Shown here: piece after piece, positions 15,356 to 22,162 of the stretch
Layout: each line of letters opens with the position of its first letter
Numbering within the stretch: the first letter of the stretch is position 1
From: CAZGXM01 sp964529795
GTDB lineage: Bacteria > Bacillota > JADQBR01
Assembly: GCA_964529795.1 (NCBI GenBank)
Contig: CAZGXM010000023.1
Location: forward strand, 1-35,036
DNA length: 35,036 nucleotides
Direction: 5' to 3'
Program-made: the position numbers and the translations under genes
The notes under the pieces: model-generated
What the model saw: only the letters and a program-made list of their open reading frames with translations
What the model was told of the DNA's origin: nothing
Database searches by the model: none

Positions 15356-15378
15356 TATACTAAATGCAAACTATTTGC
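15356..15378 (+). promoter_or_regulatory. Candidate promoter -10 and metal-regulator operator of the zinc operon
   Basis: TATACT (15356-15361) looks like a -10 box, without a clear -35. Immediately after it, TGCAAA-CTA-TTTGCA (15364-15378) is a perfect 6-3-6 inverted repeat covering the expected transcription start. That position suits repression by the Fur/Zur-family protein encoded at the end of the operon. Confidence 0.5.
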
Positions 15379-15397
15379 AAAAAGGAGCCCGACAGAA

Positions 15398-16291
15398 ATG
15401 GGGATACCAAAGACATCCGGCATTTTGGGTACATTCGCTATCATCTTGTTAAGCGTTGTTTTAACCAGCGGCTGCACACAGGGCGGCGTTCCCGCTGCCG
15501 GCGGAAATAAAGATAAGCTGCAAGTTTACGTAAGTTTCTTTACTTTGGGAGAATTTGCCGCTGCGGTGGGGGGTGAGCGGGTGGCGGTTTATAATATGGT
15601 TCCCGGCGGTACTGAGGCACATCACTGGGAACCATCGCCGCGAGACCTGACGGCGCCGGAAAATGCCGACCTTTTCATCTACAACGGTTTTGGTATGGAA
15701 CCATGGTTGGACAAGGTGAGACTAAGCGTAAGCGGGCCAAAGTTTTACTTTGCCGGCAAAGGGATTGAGGTCAAACACGGTCGGGACCCGCATGTCTGGC
15801 TGGACCCGCTGCAGGCGAAAAAAATGGTGATGAACATAGCCCGGGCTCTTGCGGAAACGGACGGTGCACATGCTGCTATCTACAGGGAAAATTCCCGGCT
15901 GTTACTGGAACGGCTGGATGTGCTGGACCGGGAATATGAAGCATTTTTCCGGCCGTTACCCGGGGTGCGTCTGGTTGTCTCGCACGGGGCCTTCGGTCAT
16001 CTGGCGGACAGGTATCATTTCCGGCAGGTTTCCATTCTCGGTACCAATGCTGATGAAACGCCCAATCCCGCGCGGATGGTCCGGTTGATTGACCTGTGCC
16101 GGGAGGCGGGGATAAATACGATTTATTACGCGCGCGGTGAGTCTTCCCGCCTTGCGGAAACCCTGGCCCGGGAGATTAACGGCCGGGTGCTGGATTTAGA
16201 CCCCATCGAGCGAAGACTTGACAGTGACGGTGATTATTTTGCCAGGATGCGGTATAACCTGGCACAGCTGCGGAAAGGATTGGGTGAGTAA
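15398..16291 (+). CDS. znuA: ABC transporter zinc/manganese-binding lipoprotein (ZnuA-like)
   Basis: The 297-residue protein has a lipoprotein signal peptide with lipobox LTSGC (Cys26), so it is anchored on the outer face of the membrane. Expected metal ligands of the ZnuA/cluster A-1 family are seen: His75/His76 in GTEAHHWEPS, His132 in DPHVWLDP, and His196 in VVSHGAFGHL, with an acidic ligand likely near residues 267-279. The long His-rich loop of many zinc-specific ZnuA proteins is absent, so manganese cannot be excluded by sequence. ATG 15398 has AAAGGAG 10 bases upstream. It is the first gene of a binding protein-ATPase-permease-regulator operon. Confidence 0.9.
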   Translation: MGIPKTSGILGTFAIILLSVVLTSGCTQGGVPAAGGNKDKLQVYVSFFTLGEFAAAVGGERVAVYNMVPGGTEAHHWEPSPRDLTAPENADLFIYNGFGMEPWLDKVRLSVSGPKFYFAGKGIEVKHGRDPHVWLDPLQAKKMVMNIARALAETDGAHAAIYRENSRLLLERLDVLDREYEAFFRPLPGVRLVVSHGAFGHLADRYHFRQVSILGTNADETPNPARMVRLIDLCREAGINTIYYARGESSRLAETLAREINGRVLDLDPIERRLDSDGDYFARMRYNLAQLRKGLGE

Positions 16292-16292
16292 A

Positions 16293-17015
16293 ATGCAGCC
16301 GGTACTGGAAATCAGGAATTTGACTTTTTCCTATCCCGGACGAGAAATTTTAAAGAGTATCAACTGGCAGGTATATCCCGGCGATTTTGCCGCACTGATC
16401 GGTGCCAACGGTGCGGGAAAGAGCACGCTGGTAAAAGTGGCTTTGGGGCTGCTGCCGAAAAACGCCGGTGAAGTGCTGCTTTTCAGGCAGCCTTTACACC
16501 GCTTCAAGGACTGGCAGAAAGTAGGTTATCTTTCGCAAAACAATGAAGGTCTCAATTCGGGATTTCCCGCTACGGTGGAAGAAGTGGTCATTGCCCGGCT
16601 TTGTGCCCGGGTGGGGCTGTTCCGCCGGTTCGGCACCGGAGAACGGCAGGCGGTTGCCGATGCCCTGGATGCAGTGGGGTTGGCTGCCAAGGCCCAGCAG
16701 CTGGTGGGGAACCTGTCGGGCGGGGAAAAACAGCGCATGCTGATTGCCCGCATGCTTGTCAGCTTTCCCCAACTGATTATCCTGGATGAACCGATTGCCG
16801 GCCTGGACGAAGAAAATACCCGGCTGCTCCTGGATATTCTTTCGCGGCTGAATACAGAGCGGCATGCGGCCATCATCATAATTACGCATCACCTGGCCAT
16901 GGTGGCGGAACGGGCAACACAGGTATTTTCCCTGTCCGGCGGGAGACTGCGGCAGCATGATATCAGGAAGATTGATGTTGATGGCGCGGCGAAATCGCAG
17001 CCGGGGGTGATGTGA
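16293..17015 (+). CDS. znuC: ABC transporter ATPase, zinc/manganese uptake (ZnuC-like)
   Basis: This 240-residue nucleotide-binding subunit has Walker A GANGAGKST, the signature LSGGEKQR, Walker B LIILDEP followed by the family-typical IAGLDEENT, and the switch histidine in IIIITHHLAM. It powers metal import through the permease encoded next. ATG 16293 lies one base after the znuA stop. The frame is open further upstream, but that part overlaps znuA and is not coding. The stop overlaps the permease start by one base, so the subunits are translationally coupled. Confidence 0.93.
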   Translation: MQPVLEIRNLTFSYPGREILKSINWQVYPGDFAALIGANGAGKSTLVKVALGLLPKNAGEVLLFRQPLHRFKDWQKVGYLSQNNEGLNSGFPATVEEVVIARLCARVGLFRRFGTGERQAVADALDAVGLAAKAQQLVGNLSGGEKQRMLIARMLVSFPQLIILDEPIAGLDEENTRLLLDILSRLNTERHAAIIIITHHLAMVAERATQVFSLSGGRLRQHDIRKIDVDGAAKSQPGVM

Positions 17016-17845
17016 TGAATATGCTGGATTACGCTTTTATGCAGCGTGCCTTTCTCGCCGGGGGGGTGGTGGCGCTGGTCTGCCCGGTCATCGGCCTGTT
17101 TTTGGTGCTCAAGCGCCTGTCCCTGGTGGGTGATACTCTCGCCCACGTGTCCATGGCAGGGGTGGCCGCCGCTTTGATCGGCGGGTTTAACGCTATTTTA
17201 GGCTCGCTGGCGCTGACCATATCCGCAGCCCTGAGCATTGAGTATTTGCGGCGCATTTACCGGCGCTATGCCGAACTGGCCATAGCAATCATGCTTTCCG
17301 CGGGGGTAAGCCTGGCGGTGATACTGGTGGGTTTTGGCAGCGGCGATTTGGGACAGTTAACCGCTTACCTGTTTGGCAGTATCGTGGCCGTCTCGCCTCT
17401 GGATATATGGCTCATTGGCACCCTGGGAGCTGCCGTTATTCTTTTGATTTTGCTGTTGTACAAGGAACTGTTCTTTTTAACGTATGATGAGCAGGGGGCA
17501 CGGCTGGCGGGGCTGCCGGTGGTTGCGCTGAATCTTGTCTTTATGGTGGTAACGGCGGCCACCATTACCATTACCATGCGGGTGGTGGGAATTCTCTTGA
17601 TATCTTCCATGATGGTTATTCCCACTGCTGCCAGCATTCAGGTGGCCAAAAGCTTTCGCCAGGCCATCGTATGGGCGGTGATATTCGGTGAGACAGCCAT
17701 GGTCCTGGGACTGACTGCATCTTTTTACCTGGCTACGGCACCTGGCGGCACGGTAATCATGACTGCGGTGCTGATACTGGTGATAGTACTGTTGTTTAAA
17801 AGACAGGGGAGTGCAGTGGTACATGCAGGGCACACGGAGGGATAA
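17015..17845 (+). CDS. znuB: ABC transporter permease, zinc/manganese uptake (ZnuB-like)
   Basis: This 276-residue integral membrane protein of the ABC-3 family has about eight helices. Typical stretches are KRLSLVGDTLAHVSMAGVA near the N-terminus, which carries the conserved segment touching the ATPase, and GILLISSMMVIPTAAS. It forms the membrane channel for metal released by the ZnuA-like lipoprotein. ATG 17015 overlaps the znuC stop (TGATG); GTG 17012 is an alternative start one codon earlier. The Fur-family regulator follows after two bases. Confidence 0.93.
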   Translation: MNMLDYAFMQRAFLAGGVVALVCPVIGLFLVLKRLSLVGDTLAHVSMAGVAAALIGGFNAILGSLALTISAALSIEYLRRIYRRYAELAIAIMLSAGVSLAVILVGFGSGDLGQLTAYLFGSIVAVSPLDIWLIGTLGAAVILLILLLYKELFFLTYDEQGARLAGLPVVALNLVFMVVTAATITITMRVVGILLISSMMVIPTAASIQVAKSFRQAIVWAVIFGETAMVLGLTASFYLATAPGGTVIMTAVLILVIVLLFKRQGSAVVHAGHTEG

Positions 17846-17847
17846 CC

Positions 17848-18282
17848 GTGACGGACGCTAAACTCAAGAAAATTATCATGTCCCGGGGCTATAAAATGAC
17901 CAAACAGCGCCGCGCCATCTTGGCGGTAATCGGCGGCGAAAAAGAAAGTGCCCTGACGGCGCGGCAAATCTACCGGCGGGTCAGGGAACTTTGCTCCGGT
18001 ACCAATTTTTCCACCATTTACCGCAATCTGGAGCTGCTGGTGGACCTGGGGCTGCTGTTGGCAATTCCCCTGGAAGGAAGCCGTACTTATGTGCTGGTGC
18101 GAGATCACGGACACCAGCATCATTTGATTTGCAAGGGCTGTGGCGCCACCCGGCGCATAAAGGTTTGCCCTGTAAAAGACCTGCAGCCGGAAACACTGGC
18201 AGGTTTTACCCCGACGGAACACCGCTTTGAGGTGTTCGGCTACTGCAGCCGCTGTCAAAAAAAGAGACCGGCGGGCCTGTAG
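17848..18282 (+). CDS. Fur-family metalloregulator, probably Zur-like
   Basis: The 144-residue protein has the Fur-family winged helix (TKQRRAILAVIGG, TNFSTIYRNLELLVDLGLL), the metal-sensing motif HGHQHHLICKGCG, and two CxxC pairs for the structural zinc site (Cys95/Cys98 and Cys133/Cys136). Placement as the last gene of a zinc-type ABC operon suggests a zinc sensor that represses the operon when zinc is plentiful. Sequence alone does not exclude Fur, Mur or PerR. GTG 17848 has CACGGAGGG upstream. Its likely operator is the TGCAAA/TTTGCA inverted repeat at 15364-15378. Confidence 0.9.
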   Translation: MTDAKLKKIIMSRGYKMTKQRRAILAVIGGEKESALTARQIYRRVRELCSGTNFSTIYRNLELLVDLGLLLAIPLEGSRTYVLVRDHGHQHHLICKGCGATRRIKVCPVKDLQPETLAGFTPTEHRFEVFGYCSRCQKKRPAGL

Positions 18283-18674
18283 AAACCAAGTAACGTTAAT
18301 GGAAGATGTTTCGGTGGATGTGGTAATGGCCAACTGTGGCCGCAACCTTAATTATTATGTTCTAATGCAGTGACTGGACACATGGGAAAAAGTGTCAAAC
18401 AATTTATGCAGGAATGAACATCGCTGGCGTCAAAGATAGACACCGGTTTTATTTATACAGCGGATTTCATGTAGTTTCTACAATAAAAGAAAGCCGGCAG
18501 ACTTTTCCGTGTCAATGAGGAAGTGAGCACGGAAATGCTTTGGCGGTTTTTTTGTAAAACGTGCCGGAAACTGGTGGGAATAATGTGGGAATTTGGCATA
18601 ATTTGAAGGAAATTGGTGAAACGTCAGGAAGATTACACTTTAGCCCGTTATTTGCTCCGAAGGAGTGAGCGGGG
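18283..18674. other. 392-base intergenic region with a structured 3' part
   Basis: No convincing gene is seen; the longest ATG frame from 18299 gives 24 residues. Between 18489 and 18553 the plus strand can fold into a long hairpin ending in seven T residues. A smaller hairpin (GGCC-AACTGT-GGCC) lies near 18330. The region does not match a riboswitch class that I can recognise. The promoter of the downstream AbrB-kinase-regulator genes must lie here, but no clear -35/-10 pair is visible. Confidence 0.5.
18489..18553 (+). terminator. Long hairpin with T tract, terminator or leader RNA element
   Basis: TTTCCGTG (18504-18511) pairs with CACGGAAA (18528-18535) across a 16-base loop. GCA/TGC (18497-18499/18536-18538) and AAGCCG/CGGTTT (18491-18496/18544-18549, one G-U) extend it outward, and seven T residues (18547-18553) end it. 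It lies about 120 bases upstream of the AbrB-like gene, so it may be an attenuator and not simply the end of the zinc operon. Confidence 0.45.
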
Positions 18675-18956
18675 GTGAGTAAGAAGGAAAAATCCCAAAA
18701 ATACTACCGCATTGTTGATAACAAAGGCCGAATAACCATTCCGCAAGCGGTCAGAAAAGAACTGGGGCTGGGTAGCGGGCAAATGGTTTGTATCAAATTG
18801 GACGACAGGAAGGCTTTTTTGGAGAAGGCCGAGCGGCAACTGCTATGCGATTGCTGTGGCGCCTACGGGCAGATTGAAGTAATTGAGAATCTTGCCTTTT
18901 GTGAAAGCTGCCTGCAAAAAGTGGCTAAAAAATATCTGGATAAAAAGAGCAGATAG
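18675..18956 (+). CDS. AbrB/SpoVT-type DNA-binding protein with C-terminal zinc ribbon
   Basis: This 93-residue protein has an N-terminal SpoVT-AbrB swapped-hairpin domain (YRIVDNKGRITIPQAVRKEL, then GLGSGQMVCI), which binds DNA as a dimer. The second half carries two cysteine groups, LCDCCG and FCESC, spaced like a zinc ribbon. AbrB-type proteins act as transition-state or sporulation regulators. The added zinc ribbon may serve metal, redox or protein contacts. GTG 18675 has AAGGAG about 10 bases upstream. The kinase gene follows 21 bases later, so the three genes 18675-21373 probably form one unit. Confidence 0.85.
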   Translation: MSKKEKSQKYYRIVDNKGRITIPQAVRKELGLGSGQMVCIKLDDRKAFLEKAERQLLCDCCGAYGQIEVIENLAFCESCLQKVAKKYLDKKSR

Positions 18957-18977
18957 TGGGTTATTAAAGGCATTGGG

Positions 18978-20222
18978 GTGATTGTTCTGGACAGCTTGAA
19001 AAACCTGATAACCCGCAGCGGCGAAAGGCTGGCGTCTCGACCTGACGACCCGAACAAAGGGATGACGGACTGGCTGGGAACGTTGGAAAACAGCGAGAAA
19101 TATTTCCGTTCCATGGTTCAGACTGCAACTGATGCAGTGGTTACCATTGATGGCGACGGAATAATAATTTTTTGGAACCGAGCGGCGGAAAAAATTTTTG
19201 GCTATTCTGCCGAGGAAGTACTTGGCAGGTCAATCACGCTCATGCTTCCGGAACGCTTCCGTCAAGCTTACCAAAAGAGTAAATTGAAGCATGCAACTTC
19301 CGGGCGGGATGCCAGGATTATTGGTGGAACGCATGAGGCGGTGGCAGTTAGAAAAGACGGCAGCCAGTGTCCGGTAGAAGTTTCTGTTTCCAGTTGGGCG
19401 GTAAATGGGAAAAACTATTTTACCGGTATTTTCCGTGACATCACTGCACGTAAAAACGTGGATGTGGGTGAGGAAGAGGTTATTCTTGCTGCTGTGCGTG
19501 ACATTTCCGCGCGCAAACAGGCAGAAAGGATGGAGCGTTTGGCTACCCTCGGTTCAATGGCCGCGGAATTTGTCCATGAAATTAACCAACCGCTGAACGC
19601 TCTAAAAGTAACAGTGGATATCATGCTTTACTGGTTTGAGCGTGGCAGGGATTTGAGCAGGGATAAAATCATGGAAGATTTACAAAAAATCTCACGACAA
19701 GCTGAGAGAATCGGCGATATTGTTAGATATGTACGCTTGCTCACTAATAGAAAAATGCCTGCAATTGCTCCCTGTGATATCAACAAAGTGGTTAAAGACG
19801 CTGTGAATATTCTGGGTAATGAACTGGTTTCCAGGGGGATAGAGCTAAAATTATTGCTGGCAGACATACCCCTGGTTAAAAACAATGAGGAACGGCTGAT
19901 GACAGTTGTATCTAATTTAATAGTAAATGCCGTACAGGCCTTTGAAAATGCCGCAAGAGAGAAAAAACAGATTGTCTGTGCCACAAGAGCCATGGACGAC
20001 CGGGCCATTTTGCAGGTTTCTGACAATGCAGCAGGCATCAGTGAGCAATTAAGCGAGAAGATATTTGACCCTTTCTTTACAACAAAACAATCCGGAGAGA
20101 GTATGGGGCTTGGGTTGGCTATTGTTCGGCATATAGTGACTTCATGCAAGGGGGAAATTAAAGTCTATAACAATAATGAAGGTGGGGCCACGTTTGAGGT
20201 GGCGATACCAATTAATACATAA
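18978..20222 (+). CDS. Soluble PAS-domain sensor histidine kinase
   Basis: The 414-residue protein has no membrane segment. A PAS domain (about 36-160, with VTIDGDGIIIFWNRAAEKIF and RKDGSQCPVEVSVSSW) is followed by a HisKA-type dimer helix with His200 in FVHEINQPLNALK and HATPase_c (NLIVNAVQAFENA, SDNAAGI, GLGLAI). This resembles the FixL/NtrB-like class, but the FixL haem histidine region is not conserved. The PAS end is duplicated: FRDITARK at about 152-159 and VRDISARKQAE at about 173-183, as if a second PAS domain had been deleted leaving its tail. It is adjacent to a double-receiver regulator, its likely phosphorylation target. It starts at GTG 18978, with a poor ribosome site (GGGG). 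Confidence 0.88.
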   Translation: MIVLDSLKNLITRSGERLASRPDDPNKGMTDWLGTLENSEKYFRSMVQTATDAVVTIDGDGIIIFWNRAAEKIFGYSAEEVLGRSITLMLPERFRQAYQKSKLKHATSGRDARIIGGTHEAVAVRKDGSQCPVEVSVSSWAVNGKNYFTGIFRDITARKNVDVGEEEVILAAVRDISARKQAERMERLATLGSMAAEFVHEINQPLNALKVTVDIMLYWFERGRDLSRDKIMEDLQKISRQAERIGDIVRYVRLLTNRKMPAIAPCDINKVVKDAVNILGNELVSRGIELKLLLADIPLVKNNEERLMTVVSNLIVNAVQAFENAAREKKQIVCATRAMDDRAILQVSDNAAGISEQLSEKIFDPFFTTKQSGESMGLGLAIVRHIVTSCKGEIKVYNNNEGGATFEVAIPINT

Positions 20223-20335
20223 CTAAAGGGACAGGCTTGCTCCGTTTTCCGGGGTCAATTATCTTGAAAAAACTGGAGAATATCAAAATTAGCCTGACCA
20301 ATGAGCGGCGTGGCTTGACTGGAGGGGGGGATTTT

Positions 20336-21373
20336 GTGAAGATACTCTTGGTTGATGATGACCGGAGCAACCGGGAAAGTATTGCTGAACTTTTAGACGA
20401 CCTGGGCCATGATGTTGTCCAGAGTGGAAACGGTCTGGACGCATTAAAGATATTTCATACCGCTGAATTTTCCATGGTGCTGTCCGATATAAAAATGCCC
20501 GGCATGTCAGGGATTGAACTGCTGCAGGTATTTTCCGCCATGCCTGGGGAGCAAAAACCGGTGGTGGTGTTATTTACCGGACATGGAGATATGGAATCGG
20601 CAATCGCGGCATTGAGAGGCGGTGCTTTTGACTACCTGCTGAAGCCGGTAAATGTAAAAGAATTGGTCCGGGTGTTGGTGGAGGCGGAAAAAAGGTGCAA
20701 TTTAGGAAGTACTCCAGGCAGTGCCATCAGAATACTGTTGTTAAATGACAATTTCATTGTCAGGGAAGGGCTGCAGGCTGTTTTGAGGCATACGCGGGGG
20801 TTCCAGCTGGTTGGGACGGTGACCGAAGATAATGAGTGTTTTGACATTATAAAAAAAAGCAGGCCGAATGTTATCTTGATGGATGCTAACCCGGGAAACG
20901 AAGGAAATTTGGAATTATGTGCAAAGATAAGCAACTGTTTCCCTGATATAAAAGTGATTATCTTATCTTCTGACAGTGATGCAGATTTTGCCTGCCGCTG
21001 TATTAACCGCGGCGCCAGCGCTTTTGTGTCCCAAAAGAGTACGGAACCCGGTGAACTGCGCTTCATCATCAAGAAAGTAACACAGGGAGGGCGGTTTATA
21101 GACCCCTTTGTTACGGGGGCGATGCTTAACCTTGCTTCCACGGAAAATGACTACTTTCAGCGACAAAAGATGGGACGGCTTACCGACCAGGAATTGGCGG
21201 TTTTGAGGGCTTTGAGTCGCGGCAAAACCAATAAAGAGATTGCAGAGGAACTTTATCTCAGTATGGGGACTGTCAGAAACTATGTTTCCAGCGTGCTGAA
21301 GAAGCTGGAATTTCCAAACCGGGCTGCAGCCACGGCTTTTGCAATAAAAAATCTCAAATATTTGCGGGAATAG
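20336..21373 (+). CDS. REC-REC-LuxR fusion response regulator
   Basis: The 345-residue protein joins two receiver domains to one DNA-binding domain. REC1 (1-120) has VDDD, Asp51 in LSDIKMPGMSG, Thr81 and Lys104 in LLKPVN. REC2 (132-250) has LLLNDN, Asp183 in LMDANPGNEG and Lys234. The C-terminal LuxR/NarL helix-turn-helix follows (LTDQELAVLRALSRGKTNKE, LSMGTVRNYVSSVLKKL). It thus looks like a CheY-type receiver fused to a full NarL-type regulator. GTG 20336, with GGAGGGGGGG 5 bases upstream, is preferred over the upstream TTG at 20237. The soluble PAS kinase just upstream is the likely donor; which receiver it uses is unknown. A strong terminator abuts the stop codon. Confidence 0.88.
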   Translation: MKILLVDDDRSNRESIAELLDDLGHDVVQSGNGLDALKIFHTAEFSMVLSDIKMPGMSGIELLQVFSAMPGEQKPVVVLFTGHGDMESAIAALRGGAFDYLLKPVNVKELVRVLVEAEKRCNLGSTPGSAIRILLLNDNFIVREGLQAVLRHTRGFQLVGTVTEDNECFDIIKKSRPNVILMDANPGNEGNLELCAKISNCFPDIKVIILSSDSDADFACRCINRGASAFVSQKSTEPGELRFIIKKVTQGGRFIDPFVTGAMLNLASTENDYFQRQKMGRLTDQELAVLRALSRGKTNKEIAEELYLSMGTVRNYVSSVLKKLEFPNRAAATAFAIKNLKYLRE

Positions 21374-21400
21374 CGTCAGGACAGTGTCCTGACGTTTTTT
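21374..21400 (+). terminator. Strong rho-independent terminator abutting the regulator stop codon
   Basis: CGTCAGGA and TCCTGACG form a perfect eight-base stem with loop CAGTG, followed by seven T residues (21395-21401 region). It separates the kinase-regulator unit from the chemosensory operon. Confidence 0.92.
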
Positions 21401-21566
21401 TGAGCAAATTTTTCTGGAAAATTGTGACAGATTATCATGAAAAAATTACAACTGTCATATATATACCCGGTATTAATAACTGTAGAATTTGTTTGCGCGA
21501 AAATATTACAAGAAGGGGAGGCAACAAGGCCTATTAGCAAATGTCTAGTAAATTGGAGGTATTCTT

Positions 21567-22133
21567 GTGGCAAAATTTGTCCAAACGCTGTTTTTTGCCC
21601 TGGCAGCCAGGGACCGGGTGAGCGCGGTCCACAGTCGCAAAGTGGCAAATTATTTGGTACGTTTGGCTCAAACCTGGGGACTAAAGGAAAAAGAGATATT
21701 GACTTTCCACCAGGCGGGCTTTTTGCACGACATTGGCAAGATTGGCATTTCCGACAGCCTGCTTAGGTCCAGCGAAAGATATACCAGAGCCGACCGGGAA
21801 GAAATGAAGCGGCACGTCCACATCGGCGGGATACTGCTCAAGAGTTTAGGGTTTGCGGAGGAAATTGTAGTGGGTGCCCTGTATCATCACGAAAGGTTTG
21901 ACGGCGGTGGATATTTGTACGGCCTGGCAGGAGAGAAGATACCTTTAGTAGCGAGAATGCTTGCCGTTGCTGATGCATTTGAGGCGTTGACGGGCTATCG
22001 GCCCTACCGCAGGCCGGTTGAATATGGCAGCGCTTTGGAGATTATGGCGGAAAGCGAGGGGCAGTTCGACCCAGCGGTATTCGAGGTATTTCGCAGCATG
22101 TGGGAGGGAAGAAGGGCGCGTGCCGGCAGTTAA
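21567..22133 (+). CDS. Stand-alone HD-GYP-like protein with GYL in place of GYP
   Basis: The 188-residue protein is almost entirely one HD-GYP-type domain: VHSRKVANYL, GFLHDIGKIGISD (metal-binding HD), HVHIGG, HHERFDGGGYLYGLAG and DAFEALTGYRPYR. The GYP signature reads GYL; the surrounding HHE and DGGG are kept. HD-GYP domains hydrolyse cyclic di-GMP, and the proline lies in a loop thought to contact substrate or GGDEF partners, so activity is uncertain. There is no sensor domain and no membrane segment. GTG 21567 has TTGGAGGT upstream. The MCP gene follows 29 bases later, making this the first gene of the chemosensory operon and a possible output. Confidence 0.85.
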   Translation: MAKFVQTLFFALAARDRVSAVHSRKVANYLVRLAQTWGLKEKEILTFHQAGFLHDIGKIGISDSLLRSSERYTRADREEMKRHVHIGGILLKSLGFAEEIVVGALYHHERFDGGGYLYGLAGEKIPLVARMLAVADAFEALTGYRPYRRPVEYGSALEIMAESEGQFDPAVFEVFRSMWEGRRARAGS

Positions 22134-22162
22134 AAGATTAAAATTTAGGGAGGTATCGTTTA

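Noticed and set aside
18590..18617. Possible sigma-54 promoter (TTGGCATAATTTGAAGG) upstream of the AbrB gene
   Set aside because: The distance between the GG and the second conserved G is two bases too short and the GC of the -12 element is missing.
21402..21566. Promoter of the chemosensory operon
   Set aside because: TTACAA and TATTAA elements are present but the spacing (19 bases) and matches are too weak to call; no sigma-D-like sequence was found.
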